Source: Bacteroidia bacterium
Lineage (GTDB): Bacteria > Bacteroidota > Bacteroidia > B-17B0 > Aurantibacillaceae
Direction of reading: 5' to 3'
DNA: 64,000 nt
Assembly: GCA_016787705.1 (NCBI GenBank)
Contig: JAEUTP010000015.1
Coordinates: 1-64,000 of the forward strand
Numbering within the stretch: the stretch's first letter is position 1; every line of letters begins with the position of its first letter. The notes beneath the pieces were generated by a model. It did no database searches. It was not told the origin of the DNA and was given only the letters and a program-made list of their open reading frames with translations. A program made the translations under genes and the position numbers. This document shows, piece after piece, positions 1 through 8,787 of this stretch.

Positions 1-1175
1 GTGCCTATCATTGCTGTAAACACAAAATATTTTGCAAAGAAGCCTGATGTAATTGGAATACCTGCTAACGATAACATAGCAACGGCCATACATAAAGCTA
101 AACTTGGGTTACGTTTTGCCAAACCGTTAAAAGCATCTACATTCTCATTTCCTTTTTTGGTAACGTTATATAAAATTCCGAAGGCGGCAATACTTCCTAG
201 TGAATAAGCCAGTGAATAATAAACTAATGCGTTAACCGATAAATTACTTCTTACGTTTGCTAAAATTACCATTAACATAAATGCTGCATGACTGATACTT
301 GAATACGCTAAAATACGTTTTACATTGTTTTGCATAGCTGCAGAGAAATTAGCGATCACTAACGATAAAGCAATTACACCCGCTAAAATACTTGTCCACA
401 CGCTGCTTATTTCTGCAAAGCCCACCATAAATAAACGCATGAAAGCCGCAAATGCAGCGGTTTTTACAACCGTACTCATTAACGCGGTAATTAATGTTGG
501 TGAACCCTGGTAAACATCTGGCGCCCAAAAATGAAATGGTGCGGCAGAAACTTTAAAGCACATGGCAATTAACATCATTATTACTCCTACATAAAAGAAT
601 AAAGGCATATCGGCTCCATGTTCAGAAATAAAAGAACGGATCTGCATCATATCAAAACTTCCGGTAGCACCATAAACTAATGCGATACCAAATAATAAAA
701 AACCACTGGCAAATGAGCCCATGATCAGATATTTAAATCCGGCTTCGTTACTTTTAATATCGCGTTTTTTACTTGCCGCTAAAACGTATAAAGGAATACT
801 CATTATCTCTACTCCTAAAAATAAAGTGGTCATGTTTTTAAATGCCGTTAACATTAAAGCACCAACCAAAGCAAATAAAACCAAAGCAGTGTGGTCAACT
901 AAATTAGAATCTTCTTCAAAATAATCGTTAGCCAAAATAAACCAGAAAAAAGCGGTAGCAATGATAATTCCTGAAAAGGCGATGGCCAGCTTATCAAAGC
1001 CTATCATGTTATCAAAGTAAGGAATGCTCATTCCTGTTTTCCATTCCATAAAATTAAAGGCGTATGCGGCAACGATACCAAGCAACACCATTGGCAACAA
1101 TAATTTTTTAAACTTGAAGATCTCAGCAAGCATTGCTAAAATTCCCAGTCCGCTTATAATTAGTAGTCCTTTCAT
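1..1175 (-). CDS. nuoN: NADH-quinone oxidoreductase subunit N (partial, C-terminus off the left edge)
   Basis: Reading the minus strand from an ATG at 1175 gives an open frame of about 391 codons that runs off the window. The product is a chain of hydrophobic helices of the antiporter-like complex I family, with NuoN-type stretches such as FLGVEIMSIPLYVL and APFHFWAPDVYQGSP. NuoN is one of three proton-pumping membrane-arm subunits. It is the last gene of the nuo operon, 55 nt after nuoM. Only the C-terminal helices are missing. Assignment is by family resemblance and by operon order. Confidence 0.93.
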   Translation of the reverse strand, partial: MKGLLIISGLGILAMLAEIFKFKKLLLPMVLLGIVAAYAFNFMEWKTGMSIPYFDNMIGFDKLAIAFSGIIIATAFFWFILANDYFEEDSNLVDHTALVLFALVGALMLTAFKNMTTLFLGVEIMSIPLYVLAASKKRDIKSNEAGFKYLIMGSFASGFLLFGIALVYGATGSFDMMQIRSFISEHGADMPLFFYVGVIMMLIAMCFKVSAAPFHFWAPDVYQGSPTLITALMSTVVKTAAFAAFMRLFMVGFAEISSVWTSILAGVIALSLVIANFSAAMQNNVKRILAYSSISHAAFMLMVILANVRSNLSVNALVYYSLAYSLGSIAAFGILYNVTKKGNENVDAFNGLAKRNPSLALCMAVAMLSLAGIPITSGFFAKYFVFTAMIG

Positions 1176-1230
1176 ATTTAATTTAAGATTGCAGATTTAA
1201 GAATTTAGATTTCTTAAACCGGAATTAATT
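1176..1230. repeat. A+T-rich imperfect inverted repeat between nuoM and nuoN
   Basis: The 55-nt gap holds near-palindromic text built from AAGATT / AATTTAGATTTCTT-like words. Several other nuo intercistronic gaps have comparable inverted A+T-rich words. No promoter or terminator is evident. Confidence 0.4.
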
Positions 1231-2691
1231 TTATTTTAAGTTTAACATTATTGTTTTAACAGCTTCTTCAGCAATATCATTTAATGGTTTTGGATACACA
1301 CCAAAAGCAACTACTACAATGCAGATAATAGTGAGTACTACTTTATCTGAATTGGCTAAAGAACCAAAAGCCACATTAGAATCTCTTCTCTCGCCTAACA
1401 TAATTTTTTGATAAGCACGTAACATATACACCGCCCCAAGAATTACTGTTAAGCCCGCAAAAGCAGCAACCGTAGCATTAAATTGATATACCCCGTTTAT
1501 TAATAAAAACTCACCAACAAAACCGTTGGTTAATGGTAAGGCAACAGAGCCTAATAAAATAATTAAGAACAATACTGCGAAGTTACCGTTCATACCGCGA
1601 ATACCGCCTAATTTTTCCATCTCACGGGTTCCGGTGTGACGCATTAAAATATCGGCAATAAAAAATAAACCAACCACGTTTACACCGTGTGCTAACATTT
1701 GCATAATAGCTCCTTGTATACCTTGTTGATTGCAGGAAAGAATACCTGCACTGATCAAACCAACGTGTGCGATAGAAGAGTATGCAATTAAACGTTTAAA
1801 ATCTTTTTGTTGAATAGCAATTATAGATGCGTAAATAATTCCGACTACAGATAGTGTGATCGCAGTAAAGCCCCATTTGTCCAAACCTAAAGGAACGATT
1901 GGCAATAACCATTTAATAACCCCAAAAGTTCCCATTTTTAGCATGATGCCTGAAAGCAACATGGTTCCTTGCGTTGGCGCAGTAACATAGGTGTCTGGTT
2001 GCCATGTGTGTAAAGGAAATACCGGCATTTTAATAGCAAAAGCAATAAAGATCATCCAGAAAACAGCGCTTTGTTGTGTTTCTGTTAAAGCCCTTCCTGC
2101 ATCGTAAAGTGCCTGAACATTCCACGATTTCATTCCTTCAACATTGGTGTGGTTATATAAATAAATTAAACCAACCAACATAAATAACGAACCAAATAAC
2201 GTGTAAACAAAAAATTTGAAAGTAATGCGGCCGCGATCTTCTCCACCCCACAACAAGCAAATAAAATAAATTGGTATTAATGCTAACTCCCAGAAAACAT
2301 AAAATAAAAATCCATCATTAGCAGTAAACACACCTACCAATGCCATTTGCATTAATAAGATCAAACCATAAAAATTATGTGGATTGCTGTATTCGTTCTT
2401 AAATGAAGATAAAATAATAATAGGAACTAAAAAGGTTGTTAATAGAACCATCAACAAACCCATGCCATCAATACCAACAGAGAAATGAACGCCAAGCGAT
2501 TTAACCCATACATGATCGAATGTAAGCATACAAGCGTCGGGATTGTGTTTAAACAAAAAATATGCTCCAATGGCCAACCCGAATTCAATGATCGAAAAAC
2601 CGAGTGCTAGGTTGCGGGCAGCGTTTCCTTTTACAAAGAATACCAAAAGGCCTGCAAGCAACGGAAATAAAATTAATAAAGCTGTTAACAT
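1231..2691 (-). CDS. nuoM: NADH-quinone oxidoreductase subunit M
   Basis: This 486-aa polytopic membrane protein has the usual NuoM length. It carries the helix with the conserved glutamate (E135 in FYVFWELALIPIYF) and the lysine/His-Thr region KMPVFPLHTWQPDTYV near residue 225, both part of the proton-translocation path of antiporter-like subunits. It sits between nuoL (16 nt upstream) and nuoN in the canonical order. It works in the membrane arm of complex I, pumping protons during NADH oxidation by menaquinone or ubiquinone. Confidence 0.97.
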   Translation of the reverse strand: MLTALLILFPLLAGLLVFFVKGNAARNLALGFSIIEFGLAIGAYFLFKHNPDACMLTFDHVWVKSLGVHFSVGIDGMGLLMVLLTTFLVPIIILSSFKNEYSNPHNFYGLILLMQMALVGVFTANDGFLFYVFWELALIPIYFICLLWGGEDRGRITFKFFVYTLFGSLFMLVGLIYLYNHTNVEGMKSWNVQALYDAGRALTETQQSAVFWMIFIAFAIKMPVFPLHTWQPDTYVTAPTQGTMLLSGIMLKMGTFGVIKWLLPIVPLGLDKWGFTAITLSVVGIIYASIIAIQQKDFKRLIAYSSIAHVGLISAGILSCNQQGIQGAIMQMLAHGVNVVGLFFIADILMRHTGTREMEKLGGIRGMNGNFAVLFLIILLGSVALPLTNGFVGEFLLINGVYQFNATVAAFAGLTVILGAVYMLRAYQKIMLGERRDSNVAFGSLANSDKVVLTIICIVVVAFGVYPKPLNDIAEEAVKTIMLNLK

Positions 2692-2707
2692 AAATTCCTG
2701 AATCCTG

Positions 2708-4594
2708 TTAGATTAAAAAAGTTAATAATAAAATAAATACAATACCTATTACCATACTGATAATATAAAAACCAATATTACCGGTTTGAATTAAACGAAT
2801 GCCTGAGCCCAAGCCTTTAACAGCAGCACCAACACCATTTACTAATCCATCTATAATTTGTATATCAAAGAATTTATGAAAGGCTTCAGATAAAATATCC
2901 AACGGCTTGCGGATTACCGCATCGTATATCTCGTCAACATAATATTTATTGTAAATTGTTTTTTGAAGTGCCGGCATTTTATCGCCTTCATTTAAAGGAA
3001 TAATGTGGCGTTGACGGTAAATAGCGTAAGCAGCATAAATAGTTGCTGCCGCGCCTAATACAGCAATGATCATCAGGCTCCATTCTGTATCGTGAGATAA
3101 AGTACTTGGATTTTTTCTAATGATAACCGTCTCCAGGTTATTCGCCATCCAATTTGGCATGTGCCAGAATTCAGGTAAACCTAATGCGCCGCCAACAACA
3201 GAAAGAATGGCCAATACAATTAAAGGAAATGTCATTGATGGAGGCGATTCGTGCAAATGATGTTCTTGTTCATGCGTGCCTCTGAATTTTCCAAAGAAGG
3301 TTAAGAAGATCAAGCGGAACACATAAAACGCCGTTAACATAGAAGTGATCATTCCAAGAATCCATAATACTTTATTGTGTTCGTAAGTGTGCGCTAAAAT
3401 CTCATCCTTAGAAAAGAAACCACTGAACGGTGGTAAGCCACTAATAGCAATTGTTCCGAGCATCATGGTAATAAAAGTGATCTTTATTTTTCCACTTAAG
3501 CCACCCATTTTACGAATATCCTGCTCGCCACCCATAGCATGAATAACAGAACCTGCACCTAAGAATAATAATGCTTTAAAGAACGCGTGTGTTGTTACAT
3601 GAAATACCGAAGAACTATAAGCGCCAACACCTAAACCTAAAAACATTAAACCTAATTGCGATACGGTTGAATAGGCCAATATCTTTTTAATATCGTTTTG
3701 AAACAAGCCAATGGTTGCGGCAAAGAGGGCCGTTATAACGCCAACAATTGCAACCGTATCTGCAGCTACTTCACTGATCGAATAAAAAATGTTAGAGCGA
3801 ACAATCATATAAATACCGGCAGTAACCATGGTTGCAGCATGAATTAACGCGGATACCGGTGTTGGGCCAGCCATTGCATCGGGTAACCAGGTATATAAAG
3901 GTATTTGCGCCGATTTACCCATGGCACCAACAAATAATAATAAAGCAATACAAGTAATTGTACTTGTTGAAACCGTTCCGGCTTTTGCAAAGATCTCATT
4001 ATAAGAAATACTTCCAAACGTAACGAACACTAAAATAATTCCTAATAAAAATCCAAGGTCACCTATGCGATTCATTACAAAAGCTTTTCTTGCGGCATTA
4101 TTATAAGCGGTATTCTTAAACCAGAAACCAATTAATAAATAAGAACATAACCCTACGCCTTCCCAACCCACAAACATTATGAGATAGTTGTTTCCTAAAA
4201 CAAGTAACAACATAAAGAAGATAAATAAATTAAGATAGGTAAAGAAGCGCGAAAAGCCTTCATCATCGTGCATATAGCCGGTTGAATACACATGGATCAA
4301 AAAGCCGATACCTGTTATAATCAATAAAAACAGAGATGATAAAGGATCGACTAATAATTCGAAAGGAATGATCAATGAACCGGAATTGATCCATGAAAAT
4401 AAATTTACGATGTGTGATTTATTTTCTGAACCGTTTAGCTCAACAAATATTAAAACCGATAAAACAAACGAAGCTAAAATACTTACAGAGGCAATAATGC
4501 CGCTTAAGCCTTTGCTCATTTTTTTACCAAAGAATCCATTTATTAAAAATCCTATTAAAGGAAATAATGGAACGAGACCGATTAACTTTATCAT
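2708..4594 (-). CDS. nuoL: NADH-quinone oxidoreductase subunit L
   Basis: The 628-aa product is the largest antiporter-like membrane-arm subunit. It has the conserved glutamate E145 in FVGWEGVGLCSYLLIGFW and the LPDAMAGPTPVSALIHAATM stretch typical of NuoL. The C-terminus has the extra helices expected for the long lateral helix, ending in a hydrophobic segment. It lies between nuoK and nuoM. The 77-nt gap before it is unusually long for this operon and filled with inverted repeats. Confidence 0.97.
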   Translation of the reverse strand: MIKLIGLVPLFPLIGFLINGFFGKKMSKGLSGIIASVSILASFVLSVLIFVELNGSENKSHIVNLFSWINSGSLIIPFELLVDPLSSLFLLIITGIGFLIHVYSTGYMHDDEGFSRFFTYLNLFIFFMLLLVLGNNYLIMFVGWEGVGLCSYLLIGFWFKNTAYNNAARKAFVMNRIGDLGFLLGIILVFVTFGSISYNEIFAKAGTVSTSTITCIALLLFVGAMGKSAQIPLYTWLPDAMAGPTPVSALIHAATMVTAGIYMIVRSNIFYSISEVAADTVAIVGVITALFAATIGLFQNDIKKILAYSTVSQLGLMFLGLGVGAYSSSVFHVTTHAFFKALLFLGAGSVIHAMGGEQDIRKMGGLSGKIKITFITMMLGTIAISGLPPFSGFFSKDEILAHTYEHNKVLWILGMITSMLTAFYVFRLIFLTFFGKFRGTHEQEHHLHESPPSMTFPLIVLAILSVVGGALGLPEFWHMPNWMANNLETVIIRKNPSTLSHDTEWSLMIIAVLGAAATIYAAYAIYRQRHIIPLNEGDKMPALQKTIYNKYYVDEIYDAVIRKPLDILSEAFHKFFDIQIIDGLVNGVGAAVKGLGSGIRLIQTGNIGFYIISMVIGIVFILLLTFLI

Positions 4595-4671
4595 ATACTA
4601 TTTACAATTTTGTTATTTACGATTTACGATTGCAATTGTAGATTGTCAATCTATAAATTGTAAATCAATTT
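4595..4671. repeat. A+T-rich inverted repeats between nuoK and nuoL
   Basis: ATTTACAATT at 4600-4609 is the exact reverse complement of AATTGTAAAT at 4656-4665. Between them lies a small perfect palindrome, TAGATTG-T-CAATCTA (4640-4654). The spacer can therefore fold into a nested stem in the mRNA. Function is unknown; it may influence stability or relative expression of nuoK and nuoL. Confidence 0.55.
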
Positions 4672-4983
4672 TTAATTTTTCAAATTACTTAAAACATCTG
4701 TATCAATTGTTTTTACATTTCTGTAAATCATACTTAAAATAGCTAACCCAACAGCTACCTCAGCCGCAGCTACTGCCATAATAAAAAACACAAATACCTG
4801 TCCATTTGCATCTGCATGCAACGTACTAAACGCTACTAATAATAAATTAACTGCGTTAAGCATTAACTCAATACACATAAAAATAATAATAGAGTTACGA
4901 CGCGCCATCACACCAACCGCACCAATAATAAATAATACTGCACTAAGCAATAAATAATAGTTTATAGAAATTCCGTTAATCAT
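4672..4983 (-). CDS. nuoK: NADH-quinone oxidoreductase subunit K
   Basis: This 103-aa protein has three transmembrane helices, the standard NuoK size (about 100 aa). It carries the two buried glutamates of the family: E39 in [15 protein letters not shown] and E75 in [15 protein letters not shown]. These belong to the charged axis linking quinone reduction to proton pumping. It follows nuoJ with a 7-nt gap, so the two are probably translationally coupled. Confidence 0.96.
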   Translation of the reverse strand: MINGISINYYLLLSAVLFIIGAVGVMARRNSIIIFMCIELMLNAVNLLLVAFSTLHADANGQVFVFFIMAVAAAEVAVGLAILSMIYRNVKTIDTDVLSNLKN

Positions 4984-4990
4984 AGTATTC

Positions 4991-5503
4991 TTATTTAATT
5001 TCTTTTTTACCGATCATAATTGAGCCAACCAATGCTGCTAACAATAATATACTTGCAATTTCAAACGGAAATAAAAATTCGCTGAACAATACTTTACCCA
5101 AATTTTTTACCGTGCCAATTTGAGATGAGCCATTTTGTGCAATACCTAATTGTTCACTGCCTTTTAATGAGCCCACCAATACAAATAACATTAAGCCGCC
5201 GGCAATACCTGCAATAATTTTAGTCAACCATGTTTTTTGCGGTTCGTTGTCCTGGTTAAGATCCATTAACATGATAACGAATAAAAACAGAACCATGATG
5301 GCACCTGCGTAAACAACAATATGTACAATCGCTAAAAATTGAGAGTTCAACAGCAAATAATGACCGGCAATGCAAAAGAAGGTCATAACCAAATATAGTA
5401 CAGAGTTAACCGGGTTGCGGCTAAATACTACCATTAAACCAAACATGATGGACAGGAAAGAAAGTATCCCGAAAAGCCATTGTGTAATTGTGTATCCTAA
5501 CAT
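4991..5503 (-). CDS. nuoJ: NADH-quinone oxidoreductase subunit J
   Basis: The 170-aa product has five hydrophobic segments and the NuoJ signature around [27 protein letters not shown], covering the conserved third helix with its pi-bulge region. It is encoded between nuoI and nuoK as in other bacterial complex I operons. It contributes to the membrane arm next to NuoH and NuoK. Confidence 0.95.
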   Translation of the reverse strand: MLGYTITQWLFGILSFLSIMFGLMVVFSRNPVNSVLYLVMTFFCIAGHYLLLNSQFLAIVHIVVYAGAIMVLFLFVIMLMDLNQDNEPQKTWLTKIIAGIAGGLMLFVLVGSLKGSEQLGIAQNGSSQIGTVKNLGKVLFSEFLFPFEIASILLLAALVGSIMIGKKEIK

Positions 5504-5580
5504 ATTTTATATTTTTGATGCAAGATGTAAGACTTAAATGAATCAAAACTGATATTGTCTTGTTGTCTTGGCTCTTTTAT
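5504..5580. repeat. Inverted-repeat-like spacer between nuoI and nuoJ
   Basis: The gap contains CAAGATGTAAGACTT followed about 20 nt later by TGTCTTGTTGTCTTGG, which together make an imperfect inverted repeat based on the word AAGAC/GTCTT. It is a different word family from the A+T-rich repeats at the other nuo junctions. No function can be read from it. Confidence 0.4.
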
Positions 5581-6186
5581 CTAATGTTTATTTCCTTTAT
5601 TTAAATTTTTGCCACTCCAAACCTCATTATGTTTTAAGCCCGGTAATTTTTTAAAGGCTGCAACTTCTAACGTTTGGCGCTTTGTTACATCAATACGCTT
5701 ATCAACCTTCTCTACCAATTTACTTTTGCCGTAAACAAAATCTTCTCTTTCATATTCTGTGTCCACCAAACGATCGGTTAAGAAGATAGCTTCTTTTGGG
5801 CATGCTTCTTCGCACAAACCGCAGAAGATGCAACGCAGCATATTTATTTCGTATGTTTTTGCATATTTTTCTTCTCTATACAAATTCTCTTCTCCTTTTT
5901 TCCTTTCAGCGCTTTCCATTGTAATAGCTTCTGCAGGGCAAGCCACCGCGCATAAACCGCAGGCCGTGCAACGTTCAGCACCATTCTCGTCACGCTTCAA
6001 AACATGCCAGCCACGGTATACACCTGCCATCGGACGCGTTTCTTCAGGGTATTTTACAGTAGCTCTGCGTTTAAACAAGTGGCTGCCTGTAATAAGCATG
6101 CCTTTTAAAATGCCGGGCAAATAAAGCTTCTCCATTCCGGTTTGCTCTTTATTTGATACTACTTTGCTTCTGTTTGTTAATTTCAT
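5581..6186 (-). CDS. nuoI: NADH-quinone oxidoreductase subunit I
   Basis: This 201-aa iron-sulfur protein has two ferredoxin-type [4Fe-4S] motifs: C73-x2-C76-x2-C79-x3-C83 and C119-x2-C122-x2-C125-x3-C129. They hold clusters N6a and N6b, which pass electrons from the NuoG side to NuoB. The length and the order (after nuoH, before nuoJ) are typical. An upstream hydrophilic segment of about 70 residues contains the membrane-arm contact region. Confidence 0.97.
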   Translation of the reverse strand: MKLTNRSKVVSNKEQTGMEKLYLPGILKGMLITGSHLFKRRATVKYPEETRPMAGVYRGWHVLKRDENGAERCTACGLCAVACPAEAITMESAERKKGEENLYREEKYAKTYEINMLRCIFCGLCEEACPKEAIFLTDRLVDTEYEREDFVYGKSKLVEKVDKRIDVTKRQTLEVAAFKKLPGLKHNEVWSGKNLNKGNKH

Positions 6187-6206
6187 TTGTTTATTATTTA
6201 AACATT

Positions 6207-7262
6207 TTAAAAATGTAAATGCCCTCTAAAAAATTCTACTGCAACTGTAATTCCTAAATTTAAAAGAGAAAGTGGTAACAAATATCTCCAACCTAAATTC
6301 ATTAACTGATCATAACGGAAGCGTGGCAATGTCCAACGGATCCACATAAAAACAGAAATGAAAATTGCTATTTTAGTAAAGTAAGCTCCAAAGCCAATAA
6401 TAGCGATCCATTTAGAGCCATCGGCCAATCCCATTGCATCATACAATTCCTGCGCGAACGGAAAATTATATCCGCCAAAATAAAAGGCGGCCATTACTGC
6501 AGATGAGATGAACATATTGATGTATTCTGCAAATAAGAATAAACCTAATTTCATAGATGAATACTCCGTGTGATACCCACCAACCAACTCTGCTTCACAC
6601 TCAGGAAGATCAAAAGGAGCACGATTGGTTTCTGCCAAGGCGCAAACAAAAAAAATGATAAAACCAAGCGGCTGCCAAACAACATTTGCAACACCTGCAT
6701 CCTGTTGTTCCACAATTTCTCGCAAACTTAAAGTACCGCCCGAAGTAATAATTAAAGCAATAACTGCAATACCCATAGCAATTTCGTAACTGATCATTTG
6801 GCTTGACGCACGAATAGCGCCTAATAAGGCATACTTATTGTTAGAGGCCCAGCCACCGATCATAATTCCGTATACACCAATTGATACAACACCAAATAAA
6901 AACAATACACCAATATTAATGTCTGTAATTTGTACGCTGTATAATTTACCTGCTACATAAACATCTTTACACCAAGGAATAACAGAGCCTGTCATTAATG
7001 CAGTAAGCATGAACAAGCTGGGGCCTAGGATAAATAAAAATTTGTTGGATACGTTGGGAATGATCTCTTCTTTAAAGAACATTTTTCCACCATCAGCCAA
7101 TGGTTGTAATAAACCAAATGGGCCTGCTCTATCCGGGCCAACACGATCCTGCAATAAAGCAGACAACTTACGCTCCCATAATGTAGAATACGCTGCAACC
7201 GCTAACGAAAGGGCAAACACTGCTACACAAATAATCGCTTTATAAATAATAAAAGTCAGCAT
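6207..7262 (-). CDS. nuoH: NADH-quinone oxidoreductase subunit H
   Basis: The 351-aa membrane protein has NuoH hallmarks: ERKLSALLQDRVGPDRAG near residue 30, and the acidic loop APFDLPECEAELVGGYHTEY, which forms part of the quinone tunnel and couples quinone chemistry to the pump. It sits 12 nt after nuoG and 20 nt before nuoI. All features fit an intact, functional subunit. Confidence 0.97.
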   Translation of the reverse strand: MLTFIIYKAIICVAVFALSLAVAAYSTLWERKLSALLQDRVGPDRAGPFGLLQPLADGGKMFFKEEIIPNVSNKFLFILGPSLFMLTALMTGSVIPWCKDVYVAGKLYSVQITDINIGVLFLFGVVSIGVYGIMIGGWASNNKYALLGAIRASSQMISYEIAMGIAVIALIITSGGTLSLREIVEQQDAGVANVVWQPLGFIIFFVCALAETNRAPFDLPECEAELVGGYHTEYSSMKLGLFLFAEYINMFISSAVMAAFYFGGYNFPFAQELYDAMGLADGSKWIAIIGFGAYFTKIAIFISVFMWIRWTLPRFRYDQLMNLGWRYLLPLSLLNLGITVAVEFFRGHLHF

Positions 7263-7274
7263 ATCTTTTTCTTG

Positions 7275-8258
7275 TTAAGGTTTTTTATCGATCGGCATAA
7301 ATCCTAAAGCTTTTTGTTGCTTCATAATCTGCACTTTTAATTCATTTAAATTTTGATAGTGATTTTGCGAGATCACCGAATTACGATGAATTGGAGATGG
7401 ACCTTCAATTACCCAATCACTTGTTTTTTTGTGATCGTAACGGCAAGAGTTGCAAATAAATTCTTCAACCTCATCCCACTGATCTTTACGTGCAGTAACA
7501 CGAACAACTTCTTCACCTTTTAACCATACACGTGTTTTACCGCAGCATTTATCGCACTTACGATGTGCATCTACAGGTTTTGTAAACCAAACACGTTGTT
7601 TAAAACGGAATGTTTTATCGGTTAAAGCACCCACAGGGCAAACATCAATTACATTTCCTGAAAAATCGTTATCAATTACTTTTTCAATATAGGTAGAGAT
7701 CTCTCCCGCATCGCCACGATGCACAACACCATGCATACGCTCATCTGTAAATTGCTCGGCAGTTTTTACGCAACGGTAGCAAAGTATGCAACGCGTCATG
7801 TGTAATTTTATTTTATCACCAATATCGATCATCTCGTATTCGCGGCGTTTAAATTCGTAACGTGTTTTTGCAGAGCCATTCTCGTAACCAAGATCCTGCA
7901 GTTTACATTCACCGGCCTGGTCGCAAATAGGACAATCCAAAGGATGATTGATCAATAAAAATTCAACAACACCTTTACGGGCTTCTAAAATTTCGGGGCT
8001 GGTAAAATTTTGTACTACCATGCCGTCCATTACTTCTGTTCTGCAAGAAGCAACAGGTTTGGGCATTGGGTTTGGATTTGCTGTGCTGCCCTGCGTAACT
8101 TTTACAATACAGGTACGGCAATAACCACCGCTGGTTTTTAATTTGGTGTAATAGCACATGGCAGGTGGCGCAACTTGCGGACCTATCATTCGTGCTGCCT
8201 GGAGAATAGTAGTACCCTTTGGTACATCTATTTCTATTCCGTCTATTGTAACTTTCAT
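7275..8258 (-). CDS. nuoG: NADH-quinone oxidoreductase subunit G, short form
   Basis: The product is only 327 aa, against about 680-900 aa for classical NuoG. It keeps the [2Fe-2S] ferredoxin domain (C35, C47, C50, C72), the His-Cys3 cluster site (H105, C109, C112, C118) and a [4Fe-4S] site (C157, C160, C163, C207). A further C235/C238 and C269/C272 set resembles the start of the molybdopterin-oxidoreductase domain. The large C-terminal non-catalytic domain is absent, and the frame ends cleanly before nuoH. I believe short NuoG is common in Bacteroidota, so this looks lineage-typical and not a broken gene. Confidence 0.93.
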   Translation of the reverse strand: MKVTIDGIEIDVPKGTTILQAARMIGPQVAPPAMCYYTKLKTSGGYCRTCIVKVTQGSTANPNPMPKPVASCRTEVMDGMVVQNFTSPEILEARKGVVEFLLINHPLDCPICDQAGECKLQDLGYENGSAKTRYEFKRREYEMIDIGDKIKLHMTRCILCYRCVKTAEQFTDERMHGVVHRGDAGEISTYIEKVIDNDFSGNVIDVCPVGALTDKTFRFKQRVWFTKPVDAHRKCDKCCGKTRVWLKGEEVVRVTARKDQWDEVEEFICNSCRYDHKKTSDWVIEGPSPIHRNSVISQNHYQNLNELKVQIMKQQKALGFMPIDKKP

Positions 8259-8301
8259 TATCTTTTAATATTCTTTACAAATATAAATTCACTAAAATAT
8301 T

Positions 8302-8784
8302 TTAATCGCCCCAAACCATTTTTTTCTTGCGGCTAGTCGATCCTTCTCCTGAATCTTCAGCTGCAGGTAATTTTAAAAACTCAACATTAATTGTCAAATA
8401 ACTTTTAACGTTCTTGCCTTTTAATTTAGCAGGTGTAAAAGTGCCTAACATTTTTGCAACTCTTACCGCTTCTTTATCACAATCTCCGCAAGCACTTGCT
8501 CCATCAGTTACAGCATCTGTTACTTTTCCTGTTTCATCGATAGTTAATTTTACATTTGATTTTAAAACAGTTTTGCTTTCTTTCATAGAAGCGGGCACAG
8601 TTGCATTTTTCTTAATAAGATCTTTCATTGCATTTTCGCCTTCGGCATACACTGCTTTTTGATCAACTGTTGCATAGATCTTTTCCTCAACTTTTTCTTT
8701 GCCTTTTCCTTTTTTATCTTTTTGAGCAAATACCGATGCGCTCAAAAAAAGTAAAACTGTAATTATTTTAATAGATAGTTTCAT
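8302..8784 (-). CDS. Small exported TonB-C-like protein with a CxxC motif, inside the nuo operon
   Basis: The 160-aa protein starts with a signal peptide (residues 1-20, ending SVFA-Q) followed by a Lys/Glu-rich linker. Residues 45-137 resemble the TonB C-terminal fold: GENAMKDLIKKN, then KLTIDETGKVTDA, then DKEAVRVAKML, then a final NVEFLKL strand. A CGDC motif (C99, C102) sits in the loop before the DKEAVRVA helix. The tail is hydrophilic and rich in Ser, Gly and Lys. It lies between nuoF (3 nt away) and nuoG (43 nt away) on the same strand, so it is surely cotranscribed. TonB-C-like is inference from pattern. There is no TonB transmembrane anchor or proline-rich span, so energy transduction in the usual TonB sense is unlikely. 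Confidence 0.75.
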   Translation of the reverse strand: MKLSIKIITVLLFLSASVFAQKDKKGKGKEKVEEKIYATVDQKAVYAEGENAMKDLIKKNATVPASMKESKTVLKSNVKLTIDETGKVTDAVTDGASACGDCDKEAVRVAKMLGTFTPAKLKGKNVKSYLTINVEFLKLPAAEDSGEGSTSRKKKMVWGD

Positions 8785-8787
8785 CTT

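Noticed and set aside
4368..4742. A plus-strand frame spanning the nuoL start and the nuoK end.
   Set aside because: It lies over two solid genes and their A+T-rich spacer; no initiation or family signal.
5759..6124. A Cys/Ser-rich plus-strand frame opposite nuoI.
   Set aside because: The Cys residues mirror the iron-sulfur codons of nuoI read in antisense.
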